DNA of 56,753 nucleotides from Symbiodinium natans (lineage: Eukaryota > Sar > Dinophyceae > Suessiales > Symbiodiniaceae). The translations under genes were made by a program, and so were the position numbers. Every line of letters begins with the position of its first letter. Within the stretch, counting starts at the first letter, position 1. Location of the stretch: NCBI GenBank assembly GCA_905221605.1, contig CAJNDS010002197.1, positions 535,352-592,104 on the forward strand, read 5' to 3'. Below, in pieces: positions 39,635-51,800 of this stretch. Below the pieces are notes generated by a model that worked only from the letters and a program-made list of their open reading frames with translations, made no database searches and was not told the DNA's origin.

Positions 39635-41724
39635 CAGCGGTAACCCGCAACATACTTGGAAATACCTGGCTTTCCTGCACCCCAAACTGGGGCCGCTGGT
39701 AAGGCACCGTGGAACAACAACAGTTGAGATCTGGCCAACCACCATCTTGCCGCCGGCCTTAAGATGACAGAGTCCCCCTCCAGAGACCTCCCTTACCAGT
39801 TTGGGCAAGTGCCCACCCTTCAACAGCGGAAATCTGGCCAAACGCCGTCTTGCAGCGACTTGGCACGACCTTCTGCGTCGGTGCAAAAGGAACGTCAAAG
39901 TAACCTGGACCTGACTTGGAGCTGGAACACCCCCAGGGTAACCCGCACATGAGCGTCCCGACGCCGAGCGGACAGCCTGTGCGCCGGTGAAAGCTTCCCA
40001 AGGCGCAGCATCATCGGCAAAAAAAGGGGGAGGGGTGCACGAGCAAGATGAACACCGTCCTGAGCCACGGCGGATAGGAGCAAAAAAAGGGGAGAGGGGT
40101 TTGAGCAATGGTGAGCATCAGCAAACAAAAAGGAGGGGCGTCAGGTACTTGCAGGCAAAGCCGCTTCCCCTAGCCCCTTGAGCCCTAAAGTCTTCTTCTG
40201 GTGTCTTCTTCTGGGGGACAACCGGGCAGTGGAAAGATGAACACTCTTGCACGCAACAGGCTGTCTGTGACACTGTGCTAGGTGTGCCAGAAGCGGCGTG
40301 AAGCCAACTGGACGCGTAAAAGCCAGACAGCTATCGAGCTTGCAACATGCCTTTTTCGAGACGATGGTGCTCAAGCCTGTGCACGTTTGAACGCAACAGC
40401 TGGCATCTGTCAGAAGCATGGAAGCTGCCCGCGTACTGTCAACCACAAACCACTGGAACATGTGTACAATTGGCATGCGCCTTCCCAATCTGATGTACTC
40501 AGGCTTATGGAAGACATAGCTGACAGCTTCGGAAGAAAGGATGCAGGACATGTGAACGATGCACAGGACGGAGAGCAACAAGTCTGGAAATCCAAGGTTG
40601 TCGCCTGCCTGTTGCCTGGATTTGGCGTGCACCCGATGGCAAGCAGCAGTTTTCCTGTCGCACATCAGTTGAGCCCGACTTGGCTGGGCATGACAAGCCA
40701 GAGCATGCGGGCATTCGCAGGCCTCAGCACACGCGCGGCCGCGGCCCGCCCTCCCGCCCAAGCCCCCTCCCACCGCCCTACATGCTTGAAAAAAAGCGGG
40801 CGCGGTTCAAAGCAAGCTCAATAATCAGAAAACATGTCAAAAATCATGCAACTCCAAACAAGCGAAAAACACAACAAAACACTGCAACTGTTGGTGATAT
40901 CTAGGTAGTTTGACATGCCCGAGCCGTTCAGAACGAAGGACAACACTTCCAAAACATTGTTGCATGTGGAAAAAGCCTTTGTCTGCTCCAACTTGAAAGG
41001 AAAAACAGTTATTTGTATTTTTCAATCGGTTCTTGAGCCAGAGCTGCCTCCTGGCGTCCATTTCTGCCCCCAAAAGCGGCTTGCCCAAAGATGGTTGCCG
41101 AGTCTTCCCCTATCATTGGCTCACTGTCCAAGCCTGCGAAACGCTGCGCAGGAACGTGACAGGACCCAATGTCTACCTTCTCTCATTGCAGAAACCATTA
41201 CCGCAGGACCGCACAGGACAAGCCACGTACGAGAACTGCAAGATGACACGCGTGGTCCTGCAAAACCGTTGTGGGACAATAGAATTATTAGTCCAAAAAA
41301 CGGATTTGCAGGACCACGGGTTTTCGAGGCCTGCTTTCCCGGAACGTTTCGCGGGGCCGCGTGCCCAGAGCAAGCTTCTAGTGGTCTCCAGGTCTTTGGC
41401 CACGAGGTGGTAGGAGACGAAGGAACGTCCACAATGGGACTGGCTGCCCCGGAACTCCAAGGGAACATCCCTGGGCTGGGTTGTTCGTGGGGTGTGAGCA
41501 AAATGAGCACCAGGGATGCAGCATGAGCATGACAAAGGGGGGCGTTTGAGCAAAACGAGCACCAGGGATATGAGCATGACAAAGGGGGGGGGGGCGTCTG
41601 AGCAAAACGAACAACATGTATTTCATGTACCTGTTTCTGTACACGTCACGTGCAGAGACGCGCAAAGCACAAGCATTGCGGCGCCATTATGCAGTGGTTT
41701 TGCCTCAACCCAAGAACTTGGCCG
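39635..41724. other. Repeats and unassigned sequence
   Basis: A ~110-bp sequence is doubled near 39730 and 39830 (ATCTGGCCAAcCaCCaTCTTGC). GGGG-plus-GAGCA tracts lie at 40020-40140. A ~47-bp unit (AAAACGAGCACCAGGGAT) is repeated at 41495-41612. A 180-codon + frame at 40282-40824 has no recognisable motif and I do not call it a gene. Confidence 0.5.
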
Positions 41725-42200
41725 AAGCATGCCCATGTTTGTCTCACATCCTTGAGCGGCACTTCGCACGTGTGAGGAACATGGAGAAAGGAGAGATTGT
41801 GTGAGAGCGATAGAAAATGCGCCCTGTCCGAACTGCCAGCATGCGTCCCCCCCCGTAGCTATGCTTCTGCTCACCGTCTACACGTCCTTACCTTCAAAAA
41901 CTTAGGCCCAAGTATGCACATGTTTGTCTCACATCCGTCAGCGGCACTTCACAAACATTGACAAACGAGAGCTTGTGTGAAAGAGAAAGGGAGAGCTAGA
42001 CAGAATGCGCCCTCTCCGACGTGGCCAAAATGCCCTTACCGTCGCTATGCTTCTGCTCACCGTCTCCACGTCCTTACCTTCAAAAACTTAGGCGCATGCC
42101 CAAGCATGTCCATGTTTATCCCACATCCTTGAGCGGCACTTAAGCGCGCGAGATTGTGTGAGAAAACGAGAGCGTGAGAGAGTGTGAAAGAAACTGTGCC
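41725..42200. repeat. ~190-bp tandem repeat, three degenerate units
   Basis: Units share GTTTGTCTCACATCC...AGCGGCACTT near 41736, 41930 and 42114, then GCTATGCTTCTGCTCACCGT and CCTTACCTTCAAAAACTTAG. Confidence 0.85.
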
Positions 42201-42212
42201 CTGCTCTGTAGG

Positions 42213-42940
42213 ACCAAAAAGCGAAAACACCCTCCAAAATATAATCAAAACCATACAAAAACAATCAAGTTTGACATGTCGGGCGTAGTGACTTTTAGGG
42301 TTTAGGATGGTTGCCCTGACCCCACAAAAGGAAAACACCTTCAAAATATAGGCAAAACCCATACAAAAACAAGCAGAGAGCAAAAAAACACCAAAATCAA
42401 GTTTGACATGTTGGGTGTAGTAACTTTTAAGGTTTAGGATGGTTGCCCTGACCCCAAAAAGGAGAACACCTTTAAAAACATAGGCAAAACCATACAAAAA
42501 CAAGCAGAGAGCAACAGAAACACCAAAATCAAGTTTGACATGTCGGGTGTAGTGACTTTTAAGGTTTAGGATGGTTGCCCTGACCCCACAAAAGGAAAAC
42601 ACCTTCAAAATATAGGCAAAACCCATACAAAAACAAGCAGAGAGCAAAAAAACACCAAAATCAAGTTTGACATGTTGGGTGTAGTAACTTTTAAGGTTTA
42701 GGATGGTTGCCCTGACCCCAAAAAGGAAAACACCTTTAAAACATAGGCAAAACCATACAAAAACAAGCAGAGAGCAACCGAAACACCAAAATCAAGTTTG
42801 ACATGTCGGGTGTAGTGACTTTTAAGGTTTAGGATGGTTGCCCTGACCCCACAAAAGGAAAACACCTTCAAAATATAGGCAAAACCCATACAAAAACAAG
42901 CAGAAAGCGAAAACAACACCAAAAGCAAGTTTGACATGTC
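42213..42940. repeat. ~132-bp tandem repeat, about five and a half units
   Basis: Each unit contains GGTTTAGGATGGTTGCCCTG, ACCATACAAAAACAAGCAGA and ATCAAGTTTGACATGT. Odd and even units differ consistently (TGTTGGGTGTAGTAAC against TGTCGGGTGTAGTGAC), so the array evolves as dimers. Two more units lie at 43300-43553. Confidence 0.9.
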
Positions 42941-43945
42941 GTGAATAATCCTGTTGCTGACAGGATGGCCTCCAAATCGGAGCGAATAGAATCTTCAGCT
43001 GTATGTCCGAGGGTTGCCTCCCGGATGCCAAAATCGACGGGCAACATCAGCGTGATTCAGCGTGGCATACACATTTGACAAAGATTGCACAAGTACTGCA
43101 AAGGCCTACACGGGCAGGCATTCGAGCAGATCTGTTGTGAGGGAACGGACTGGGGCCGGGGCGTGTGCACATTTTTCGCAGAGGTCGAAGCCGCTGTTGC
43201 TGCATCGAAATGTGACGGTAAAGACCTTCAGCCAACTGGACTGGCAAGCGATGGGGGCAGATGGTACTCAATGGTAGCGATGTGTCACGAAGAAAGCGAA
43301 AACAACACCAAAATCAAGTTTGACATGTTGGGTGTAGTAACTTTTAAGGTTTAGGATGGCTGCCCTGACCCCAAAAAGGAAAACACCTTTAAAAACATAG
43401 GCAAAACCATACAAAAACAAGCAGAGAGCAACAGAAACACCAAAATCAAGTTTGACATGTCGGGCGTAGTGACTTTTAAGGTTTAGGATGGTTGCCCTGA
43501 CCCCAAAAAAGGAAAACACCTTCAAAATATAGGCAAAACCCATACAAAAACAAGCAGATAGCGAAAACAACACCAAAATCAAGTTTGACATGTCGTGAAT
43601 AATCCTGTTGCTGACAGGATGGCCTCCAAATCGGAGCGAATAGAATCTTCAGCTGTATGTCCGAGGGTTGCCTCCCGGATGCCAAAATCGACGGGCAACA
43701 TCAGCGTGATTCAGCGTGGCATACACATTTGACAAAGATTGCACAAGTACTGCAAAGGCCTACACGGGCAGGCATTCGAGCAGATCTGTTGTGAGGGAAC
43801 GGACTGGGGCCGGGGCGTGTGCACATTTTTCGCAGAGGTCGAAGCCGCTGTTGCTGCATCGAAATGTGACGGTAAAGACCTTCAGCCAACTGGACTGGCA
43901 AGCGATGGGGGCAGATGGTACTCAATGGTAGCGATGTGTCACGAT
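42900..43945. repeat. 392-bp segment duplicated at 42900-43291 and 43554-43945
   Basis: The two segments are near-identical, 654 bp apart, with two 132-bp units between them, giving a higher-order repeat. On the minus strand each encodes a short cysteine-rich piece, FRCSNSGFDLCEKCAHAP, reminiscent of a C1/ZZ-type zinc finger, preceded by WLKVFTVT. Its frame stops on both sides, so this is at most an exon or gene fragment. Confidence 0.8.
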
Positions 43946-46269
43946 GATGCATCTAGAAACCAAATGTCATGGCAGAAGCCCGGACGGCTTGCGGGACTTG
44001 GCAAAGACTCTTCCCATTGCAACTGGCCTGCGAACATGATCTGCCAAGCGCATCTTTGAAAGTCGTGGCATGAGAACAGAAACAGCACCATGGTGTCCGC
44101 ATCTCTCCAAGTGCGCGACCACTGCGGCATCCACCGGTGAAATCGCGACCGCCGCGCACCCAACCGCTGGAAGCTTCTTGGGCAGCTGTCGTGTGGTTTC
44201 GGATAAGAACAACAACGTGCACTGTAAGCAAGAGCCAAAGAGAAACAAGCAACCACATTCGATCAACATCTGGGCGATCAGCATGTTTGGTTGGCTGAGG
44301 TCAAGCCTTCAAGGTTCAAGGAGATCGTTACACATGGCACGTTCCGTGACCACATGCATAGGCGTGCTTGCATTCTGTAGAACGCACAACTTGACGCTGC
44401 TGGCCATCTGCCAACTGGCGAGAGCTAACGCAGACACAGCAAAAACATATCTCAAGCAGAGTGGCTTGGACTTAGCTTCTCGCTAAACCGTTCACAGCTC
44501 AGGTCTCTTGACGCTCTTCACCAACAGCATTGTCGCGTGGACGTTGCACTTCTTGACGTGGTCCGGCATCTGCGTTTTGCCGTCTGCGCAGTAGCCAGTT
44601 CAGTGAGTCGTCGTCCAAATCGCCTGCTTTTCGCAGGAGGCGGCGGCGCTTTCTGACCTAAAGGAAAACTGCTTCGCACACTGTCACACTGCATCAAAGC
44701 AGGCTACGCAAAAAACAAGTGCTCTTCTTGAGGATAGCAGCTTCGTTCTTGAGGGCTTTGCTGGCGCGCTTCAGTTCGTCCTGGCAAAAAAGGCACGTGT
44801 ATGGGCAGCGTGCGCGCATAGGACAGAAAAGTCTCTTGGCACCTTCAGCTCTTGCCGCTGCCTTTTGAGATCTCGTACAACATCGCCAGCAGCAGCTTCG
44901 GCACTCATGGCTGCAGCAACTACCGTGGCGCATGCACACGTCTCTCTTTCCACCCACTTGAGGACACACGAAGCTCCCGCTCAGAAACATTGCACACGCT
45001 GGGCCCTACTTCCAGCACCAAGAACGCATGGTCCTTTCCACCATGTTGCACCTTCCCCAAGCAGTATTGAAAGCGCTCACCAGTGCTAGGACTTGGCAAC
45101 ATTGTATTTCTTCCTGCAAGCACACTGTGAGTGCATGGTGTGTGAGAGGGCATAAGACAGTGCCTTATCCCTTTAAGGCAGCCCACGGTCGTTGTGGTAC
45201 AAGGAAGAATAAGCTGAAAACACAGACTTTGGCTGATTTTCCATGCAGCCTGAGCACTTGCACCTGGCCTGCTAGGCCTTTTGGCGTTGTCTGGGATTCC
45301 AACACCAATGTTACCCTCGATACTTCTACCACCAGGGGCGGTCTGCATCCTCCACCCATGTGGGGGCATCTTCATCGCTCATTGGGGTCTCCCTTCTCCG
45401 TCATGGTGAGGGTTGACATTACCTAGGCGGACTACTGATCTGGGCTTGGAGTGGCAAGGTGGGCATTAAAGCGCAAGGCTTCCGTGCGCCTGGTTATGTT
45501 TAGCTGGACCCCCAGGTCTCTTCCTGGCACGACCTCGATGCTAGATTCGGTTGCTGAAAAAGAGCTTCGCATTTTGCAACCTCTACTTGGTGCCACAAGG
45601 ATCCGCCCTAGGCCTTGAAGAAGGAAGTGAACTTCCTGTGGACGAAGTTGCAGCGAGGAACGGGTCACTCAGCAGCTGCAAGTTCGGCATCGTTCCTTCT
45701 CTTCTCACTGGCTGTAAACTCGTCGCTGGCGTTGAGGTAGAAACTTTTTCCAAGGCAGCAAAAGGGTTCGGTTGCTGTCCTACCGGAGTCTCACCGGTTC
45801 CAAACAGCAAGACTTCCTCCTTGGGAGTGTTGTCAGGAACTGGGACTTGCTCAGGCAACGCTCCATGCACTAGAGAACCTGTGGTCTTCCCTGCACACTT
45901 TCGCTTGCTCTGGAGTCGCCATGGCGTTGAGGTAGAAACACAGGCAAAGCAGAACTCGCGCAGCAGTATCTTTTTCACTTCGCACTTGAGCCAACACCAA
46001 AGTGTTCAAGCTTCAGAAGTCCACTCTGCTCCTACTCCCATCCTTGAACTGCAACGAGCGCGTGGAGAGTATCTCAGCTTTTTCACTCTTTCTTCTTGGT
46101 TTCCTTGTTTGCTTCGCTTGCCACAAGAACGGCCTACTGTGCTACTGATGTAGTAAAGAGGCGTCCGCTTTGAAAAAAAAACCCCAGGAGGGTTTGATGT
46201 CACCAGCTTCAGATGACGTCTTTGGTAGAACCTCTTGTGAAGGAGAAAACGCAAGGAGCACCAGCCGCC
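43946..46269. other. No gene recognised
   Basis: Open stretches occur on both strands. The only one with any character is minus 44990-44694, containing CPMRARCPYTCLFCQDELKRA, possibly zinc-binding. There are no telomere-type arrays and no long tandem repeats in this part. Confidence 0.4.
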
Positions 46270-46712
46270 AAGTTAGAGAGTTCAGGGTTGTCACTCCAGT
46301 GACAAGGGCATGGACGTGGATGAGGGTGGTGGAGCCATCCGGAATCCCAAGGCTGAGCACTACGTCCCGAAGTTGCCATCCATCGATGCAAGTCGCATGA
46401 ACAAGGGTCGTCGATCCGAGATCGAGGGTTGGTCGGACTTCGTTGACGTTTTTGCCCTGGATAGCCCTGTTTGACGACAGGATTCCACACGAGGTGGAGA
46501 TGGCAATGGCTGGAAAGACTACCATCTTGAACCGAACGTTGGAGAAAGGGCAAAGTGTGCGTTCGACACGTCTGGTCCTGTATCTTAGACAAGCCATGCA
46601 AGGGTACAGCAGGGGTTTGGACATCCTGAAGTGGAGAAGGAGCAGCTCGGTGTTCCGGCAGGGTACGAGGCCATTCGCAACAGAGGCTGTCCGTGGACAG
46701 CCTTTAGGGGGG
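46270..46712 (+). pseudogene. Copia-type gag fragment with frameshift
   Basis: The first frame reads AEHYVPKLPSIDASRM, GRRSEIEGWSDFVDVFALD and stops at TGA near 46470. The next frame continues LFDDRIPHEVEMAMAGKT, ILNRTLEKGQSVRSTRLVL and YLRQAMQGYSRGLDILKW. It parallels the gag N-terminal half at 34757-35022, on the opposite strand and not the same copy. Nothing else of the element follows. Confidence 0.55.
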
Positions 46713-46859
46713 GGCGGGACGTGCTGCATAAGAGAGAGCTAGGAGGCTAGGAGGCCGTGTTTACTCGATTTACCCGATTTACCCGATTTACCTCGGGCGG
46801 GTGCCGGGTCGCGCGGGCTCGAGTCGGCCGGGTCGCGCGGACAAACGGCATCCCATGAA

Positions 46860-46968
46860 TGAATTGAGGTTGCAGGATCCAGAAGGTTTTCTGCTTGTGG
46901 CCCTTCCAGAAGTTGAGAGTCAACCCACAAGGTAGTTTCCCAAAATAAGGGGACCCCAATATAGACCC
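46860..46968 (+). repeat. Long inverted repeat, left arm (~108 bp)
   Basis: GAATTGAGGTTGCAGGATCC...GGGGACCCCAATATAGA is mirrored at 47170-47281 with very few mismatches, around a ~200-bp spacer that itself holds GGGGACC/GGTACCCC pairs. Confidence 0.88.
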
Positions 46969-47169
46969 CAAAATACTATAGTCCTTAATATGGGGACCCC
47001 CAATAAGGTACCCCTAATTTTGGGAAACCCTCATCTAAGGAAGCACCAGAAGGTGGAGGATGACATCGAGGCCAATTTGGAAACCCATCTATTCTTACCA
47101 TGTTGTGGGGGTGTCCCAGAACAAGGGTACCATTTTTGGGGTCCCTATAAAAGGATTATAATATGTTCG

Positions 47170-47281
47170 GATCTATATTGGGGTCCCCTTATTTTGGGAA
47201 ACTACCTTGTGGGTTGACTCTCAACTTCTGGAAGGGCCACAAGCAGAAAACCTTCTGGATCCTGCAGCCTCAATTCATATT
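47170..47281 (-). repeat. Long inverted repeat, right arm
   Basis: Reverse complement of 46860-46968. Together they could fold into a >100-bp stem, consistent with a fold-back or MITE-like element. GGGGTCC...TTTTGGGAAAC ends recur near 3870 and 12845. Confidence 0.85.
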
Positions 47282-48120
47282 GACTTGCATGGAGGAAGTC
47301 AGCGCAGGAAGAATTCCCAGCAAGGACGCACAAGCGATCAAATGATACTGCGTAACGTGCCGATTTCTCATGTTCACTTGTGCCTTCATGGCCACTCGAT
47401 AACCCCCTAGCAAGACCTTCGAAAAAGGACTTGCAATCAAAGTTCACTCATGGTAAGACATTGCTTCAAGGTTTATGATGCAGCACTACCCGAAGCAATG
47501 CCCGAGGGATCTTTTCGAGAAGTCTTTTCCTGCCTCACGGAAGGGCAAGGTCAAGGTAATCTGCTCCTTGGCAGCAGGGCAGGCGCTGCTTAACGCTGCT
47601 TGCTCTTGGCGGCAAAGCGCCACGAGCTTGCGTCTCAAGAAGCTGAGAGGAAGGCCCGAAATCATGGTTTGCAGCATCGGCTGAAAAAAGATAGAAGATG
47701 AGACTAAGAACGACAACAATAGCAGTAATGAATATGATGACAAAAGATAATAACGCATCATAATCAGAAGTCAAATAACCAGAATGAAATATTCACAACC
47801 AAGATATTGTTGCAGCAAGGCGCCCTCGCCGCCGCCCTCACCACCTCGGCGCTGAGCAGGAAAAGCTTGGTCTGCTTCTGGTGGTCTTGCTGAGGTTGAA
47901 AGGGAACTATGTAGGGATTATACAGGAACTGTATTCCCATAGACCCTACTACGCACCAGTAAGTAGTTGTAGCATCAGCAGCATGCTGTAGCACTGTACT
48001 TGCAAAGAATGTTCCGCTCTTTGCTGACGACCCGCCTCGACAACCCGCGCTCTGAAGTCCAGCAGCAGGGGGAGTAGCAGTGGTTGTAGTTGTTTCTCTG
48101 AACTTCCGTACGATTGCAAG
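47282..48120. other. No gene recognised
   Basis: Short open stretches only. 47690-47760 is AT-rich with AATAG/AACGA units. Confidence 0.4.
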
Positions 48121-48819
48121 ATGGCTGTTTACACCTCGCTTGTGATGCTGGTTCTGGCGGCGGCTGATTTCGAATGGATGGTAGCTGAAGGCTATTCCTG
48201 CAGCACGGCGGAGAATCGCCAGGACTGCGAATGTTGGTTTTGCCTTAATGCGGCGGTGGATATGTTTTCCAAGAACTATCCTGCACGGTCTGATTGCTTG
48301 TCCTCCTTCCTTGGAGGGTTTGCTCCAGATTTTGTGGATAAGCCTAGCCCACCGATGCAATCCCGCAGCATTGGCAGAGCATGTGACGAGCATTTCGCGG
48401 AGGCAGTCTGGCACTATTCTCAGTGCATGTGCCCGTTGCTGGAAGCTCACTTCGACGATGTGGCAGAATACTGCTCAGACCAGTGCACTGGGCCACTCAT
48501 GCCCCGGCCCGAAGAAGATGCGGTCGAGAAAACCATCGGCACCGTCTTAAATGTCTTCGGCTTGGATACTGTGTGCCCTTTAAAGGTCAGCTGCGCCTTG
48601 TCAGCTGGTCCGGCTCGTCCTAGCAGCCCCTCGCGACATCATGCGTCAGATGCCAAATCAAGCGTGGACCTTCACCTAAAAATGGGAGTCGCTGTGACAG
48701 ATTCAACCGAGGGTAAGCAGTACACCTACTCTATGGAAGCCACTGCTCAAACCAGCTATGCGCAGATGACTTCTGCTGCCTGGACTGTTATTGCTGGCAT
48801 TATGCCAACACTTCTTTGA
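48121..48819 (+). CDS. Hypothetical cysteine-rich, possibly secreted protein
   Basis: 232 residues in one frame, ATG to TGA. The N-terminus MAVYTSLVMLVLAAA is short and hydrophobic like a signal peptide, followed by a cysteine-dense region (CSTAENRQDCECWFCL, CDEHF, YSQCMCPLL, YCSDQCTGPL) to about residue 125, then a less structured tail. There is no transmembrane segment beyond the start. Paired cysteines suggest a disulfide-bonded extracellular or lumenal domain. I recognise no family. It is the only intact intronless non-transposon ORF of this size in the right half, flanked by non-coding sequence. Opposite-strand open frames over the same bases look like shadows. Confidence 0.5.
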   Translation: MAVYTSLVMLVLAAADFEWMVAEGYSCSTAENRQDCECWFCLNAAVDMFSKNYPARSDCLSSFLGGFAPDFVDKPSPPMQSRSIGRACDEHFAEAVWHYSQCMCPLLEAHFDDVAEYCSDQCTGPLMPRPEEDAVEKTIGTVLNVFGLDTVCPLKVSCALSAGPARPSSPSRHHASDAKSSVDLHLKMGVAVTDSTEGKQYTYSMEATAQTSYAQMTSAAWTVIAGIMPTLL

Positions 48820-51800
48820 TGCAGGAAGTGGTTTCGTTCTAAGTGATGTACAGACCAAACACTAGGCCACTGTGCTTGAAGATTTAAGCCCCGACTCAAA
48901 TCCTGTCGTCTCACTTTCTCAGCGTCATACGGCTAACATCCGTGATGACGTTGAGTTCTGCGCCAGCCCAGCGCGCAGGACTCTAATACCGGAACTTCTT
49001 ACGCGTTCAAGATTGCAGGTTTCCAGATTTGGGGCTGCAGATCAGATGTGCTTGGAGGTTGTGTGTGCGTGTGTATGTGGAAGGTTGTGTTTGCCGCAAC
49101 ACATGGCAAACTTCAAATAACAAAGTAGCCGGTAGCAGCCGGCAAGGCAGTGGAGTGTAGTCTTCTCAGTAATTCGGTTTAGGGTCCAGGGTCTCATTTC
49201 TATTGTAGTAAAGGAATCTTTAAGACCATAATAATTAAAACTAATACGTTTTTTTGTTTAATATGCCTAGGGGGGATTACGCAATACACGGCAGGGAACG
49301 TTTAGGGATGAAATATCTTGAAGCTGTTAATGCGTGTTTAATCAGTAGCGGTATAACCCATAAAATTGTAGGTATGAACCCCTACATAATCTCAGTTTCC
49401 ATTTCATTTTCCATGTTCTTTTCCATTCCCATAAAACTGTAGGTAATTGGGGCTACAGGTGGGGCCTGTGGAGTTCTTGGAGTTGCCAAAGTTGAGACCT
49501 TAGAGGCTGAGAAATTCCTATATCTAAGGCTCTAAGGGTCCATGTACCCAATAATTGGGTACCTGGGATTTTAGTACTTTAGGGTTTGAGGTTTGTAGCT
49601 ATAGTTTAGGGTGTAAGGTTTCGGGTATAATGACCCCAAGAGTCCTTGTGCCCGAAAAGTGGTTAGCTGGGATCTGGGTGCTAAAAATTAGTATTTCAGG
49701 CTTTGGGTAAGTCTATGATCATTGGGCACTTGGACCAGTAGTCCCTTTGGGTATGTAGTTGGGCGAACTCCGAACCCCTTGAGCCCCCAAGATTCTACTC
49801 CCCAAACGCAACCTTCATCTCCAAAATCCTACCCCAAAAACGCAACACAGGGTCCAGGGGGGCGGAAGGCTGGAGGGCTTGGGTTGTGGTTGGAACTTGC
49901 TTGCTGCGAGCCGGCTCAACATGGACATAGCCGTGTCTTGGAAAGCCAAGCCTTCGAAGTAAACTTCAACCTATCGCACCCAATTCCCCGGACCCAGGCG
50001 CCCGGAATTACTCGCCTTCAGGCCCAATGAAGCCTAAACCCAGAAACCCTGAAGGCCCTACATCCATAAACCATCATAAACCCATAAACCGAGGCTTAAA
50101 TCTAGCCTTTAAGTATGGCTCTTCATTTGACCCTTATATGCGATGTGGATGCTTGCTCCACACGACTCAACTCGAAGCATGTCACTCTTAGCGATCGTTT
50201 CGGATATATATGGGAAAGAGAAACCTCGCGTTGTGGCCTCAAGATAGGGACTCTCCTTCCTCAGCTTGGCGCCACATGCCGCGTATCGCTAAGTCCATTA
50301 AGTCCGCTGAGAGCTCTGCAGCAGGCTTGATTTACGCCCTCATTGACCACAGGTGATGGAGACCATGAGGGGCCGCGCCTTGATGGCCTGGTACCTTCGA
50401 AAGCGAGGTGCGAGTCCAAAGCTCTGTCAGTGTTTTGCCGGATTCCTTGCCGAACCGGAAGGGGCAATGCGTCGCTTCCGTCGTTCATTGCTGGTCATAC
50501 GGGTATACAGCAGCTCAGAAACCTTTGTGGCTATCAAAATTCGGGCTGTTCGAATGCAAAAGAGCCGACATAACCGTAGTGAACCCAAAATGGGGCCCTC
50601 ATACAACTTCGACAAGCTAAGTGCGGGATGCAACTCGGCCGATGGAAAGGTGCTGCGCATGTGTGTTCCACCCGATTGAACGAGGTTGTTCTGCTCAGGC
50701 GCACGTCGGGATGAAGGCGATGAAGTGAGCAGCTTTGGCCGCGCGGTTCAAAGCGCTTCGCCAGGTCCCGAGGGCCTTAGGGCCTGACTCCCAAAGCACT
50801 GGAGGGCCTGACTCCCAGTACAGGAAATCACACCGACCGTGTTCTTGAACACTACAGCTCAGACCCCTGGAGACCCCCGACACATGTCCCCCACACCCAA
50901 ATCCTGCAAGGGATCCAGAGGATGCAGGGCTGCTGAGGCTGCTAAGGCGGCTGAAGTGCATGACAGTTGCGCGCATCTCCTCGCAGCTTGCGCTACCGAA
51001 CCCAGAAGAGAAGCAAGGCAAACCCCCATGTTAAATAGATGAGGCCCTAAACCCCAAACCCTCGAAAACCCTAAACACGAAACCCTAAGCCTTAAACCTT
51101 AATCCCTAAACCCCTAAACCCTAAACCCTAGATGCGCACAGTGAACGCCATGAGAAACCCGGTGCTGTGGTCTCTGCTCTCCCTCACCTCTGCTACGTGG
51201 GAGCCCGAGTCGCTGCAACTCTTGCAGCAAAGGCCTCTGTTTCTTTTTTGGTTTCGGGTTTTGCGTTGAGGGAGTAAGGATTTATGATTAGGTCTTCTTT
51301 TTCTTGGGGGTTTGAGGTTGAGCTCTTGGGTGCATTCTGGGGCTTGTTGGCTGGGACGAGGGTACTTTTTGTCGCACCGCGGCCGCTTCAGGCTTTGACA
51401 GGCTTCGTACTTTCATTCCCTTTTGAGGATCCTGTTGTAGCACGCAGGCTCATGTACTTTACAGACCAGGCACCCCAAATGTGGGAGGCGTATACCAAGC
51501 AAGGACAACTGGGTTGGGGTAGAGGGCGTAGAGTACTCAACATTTCTGCCTGCTGGTCGAGTTGGCATGTAAATCCCAACCCTATATCTTACAGTAAACG
51601 CATAAAACCATCCCTAATCCTAAACCCTTAAATCCGAGACTCCTTGACCTCCCAGGACTTGGTTATGACACGATAGCATGCCATGGTGTACCATAGTGTA
51701 CTCTAGTATGCTATGGCGTGCTATAGTGGCAATTGCACTCAGACTCTGCTGCCTTCCCAAATTCTGTTAGTCTCGAGCTAATCGGATTCCCAGATGCTGT

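Noticed and set aside
40282-40824. 180-codon plus-strand ORF as a gene
   Set aside because: No motif, no splice context, and equally long frames on the other strand.
42213-42940. CRISPR-like array
   Set aside because: Units are contiguous 132-bp tandem repeats with no unique spacers, and the genome is eukaryotic.
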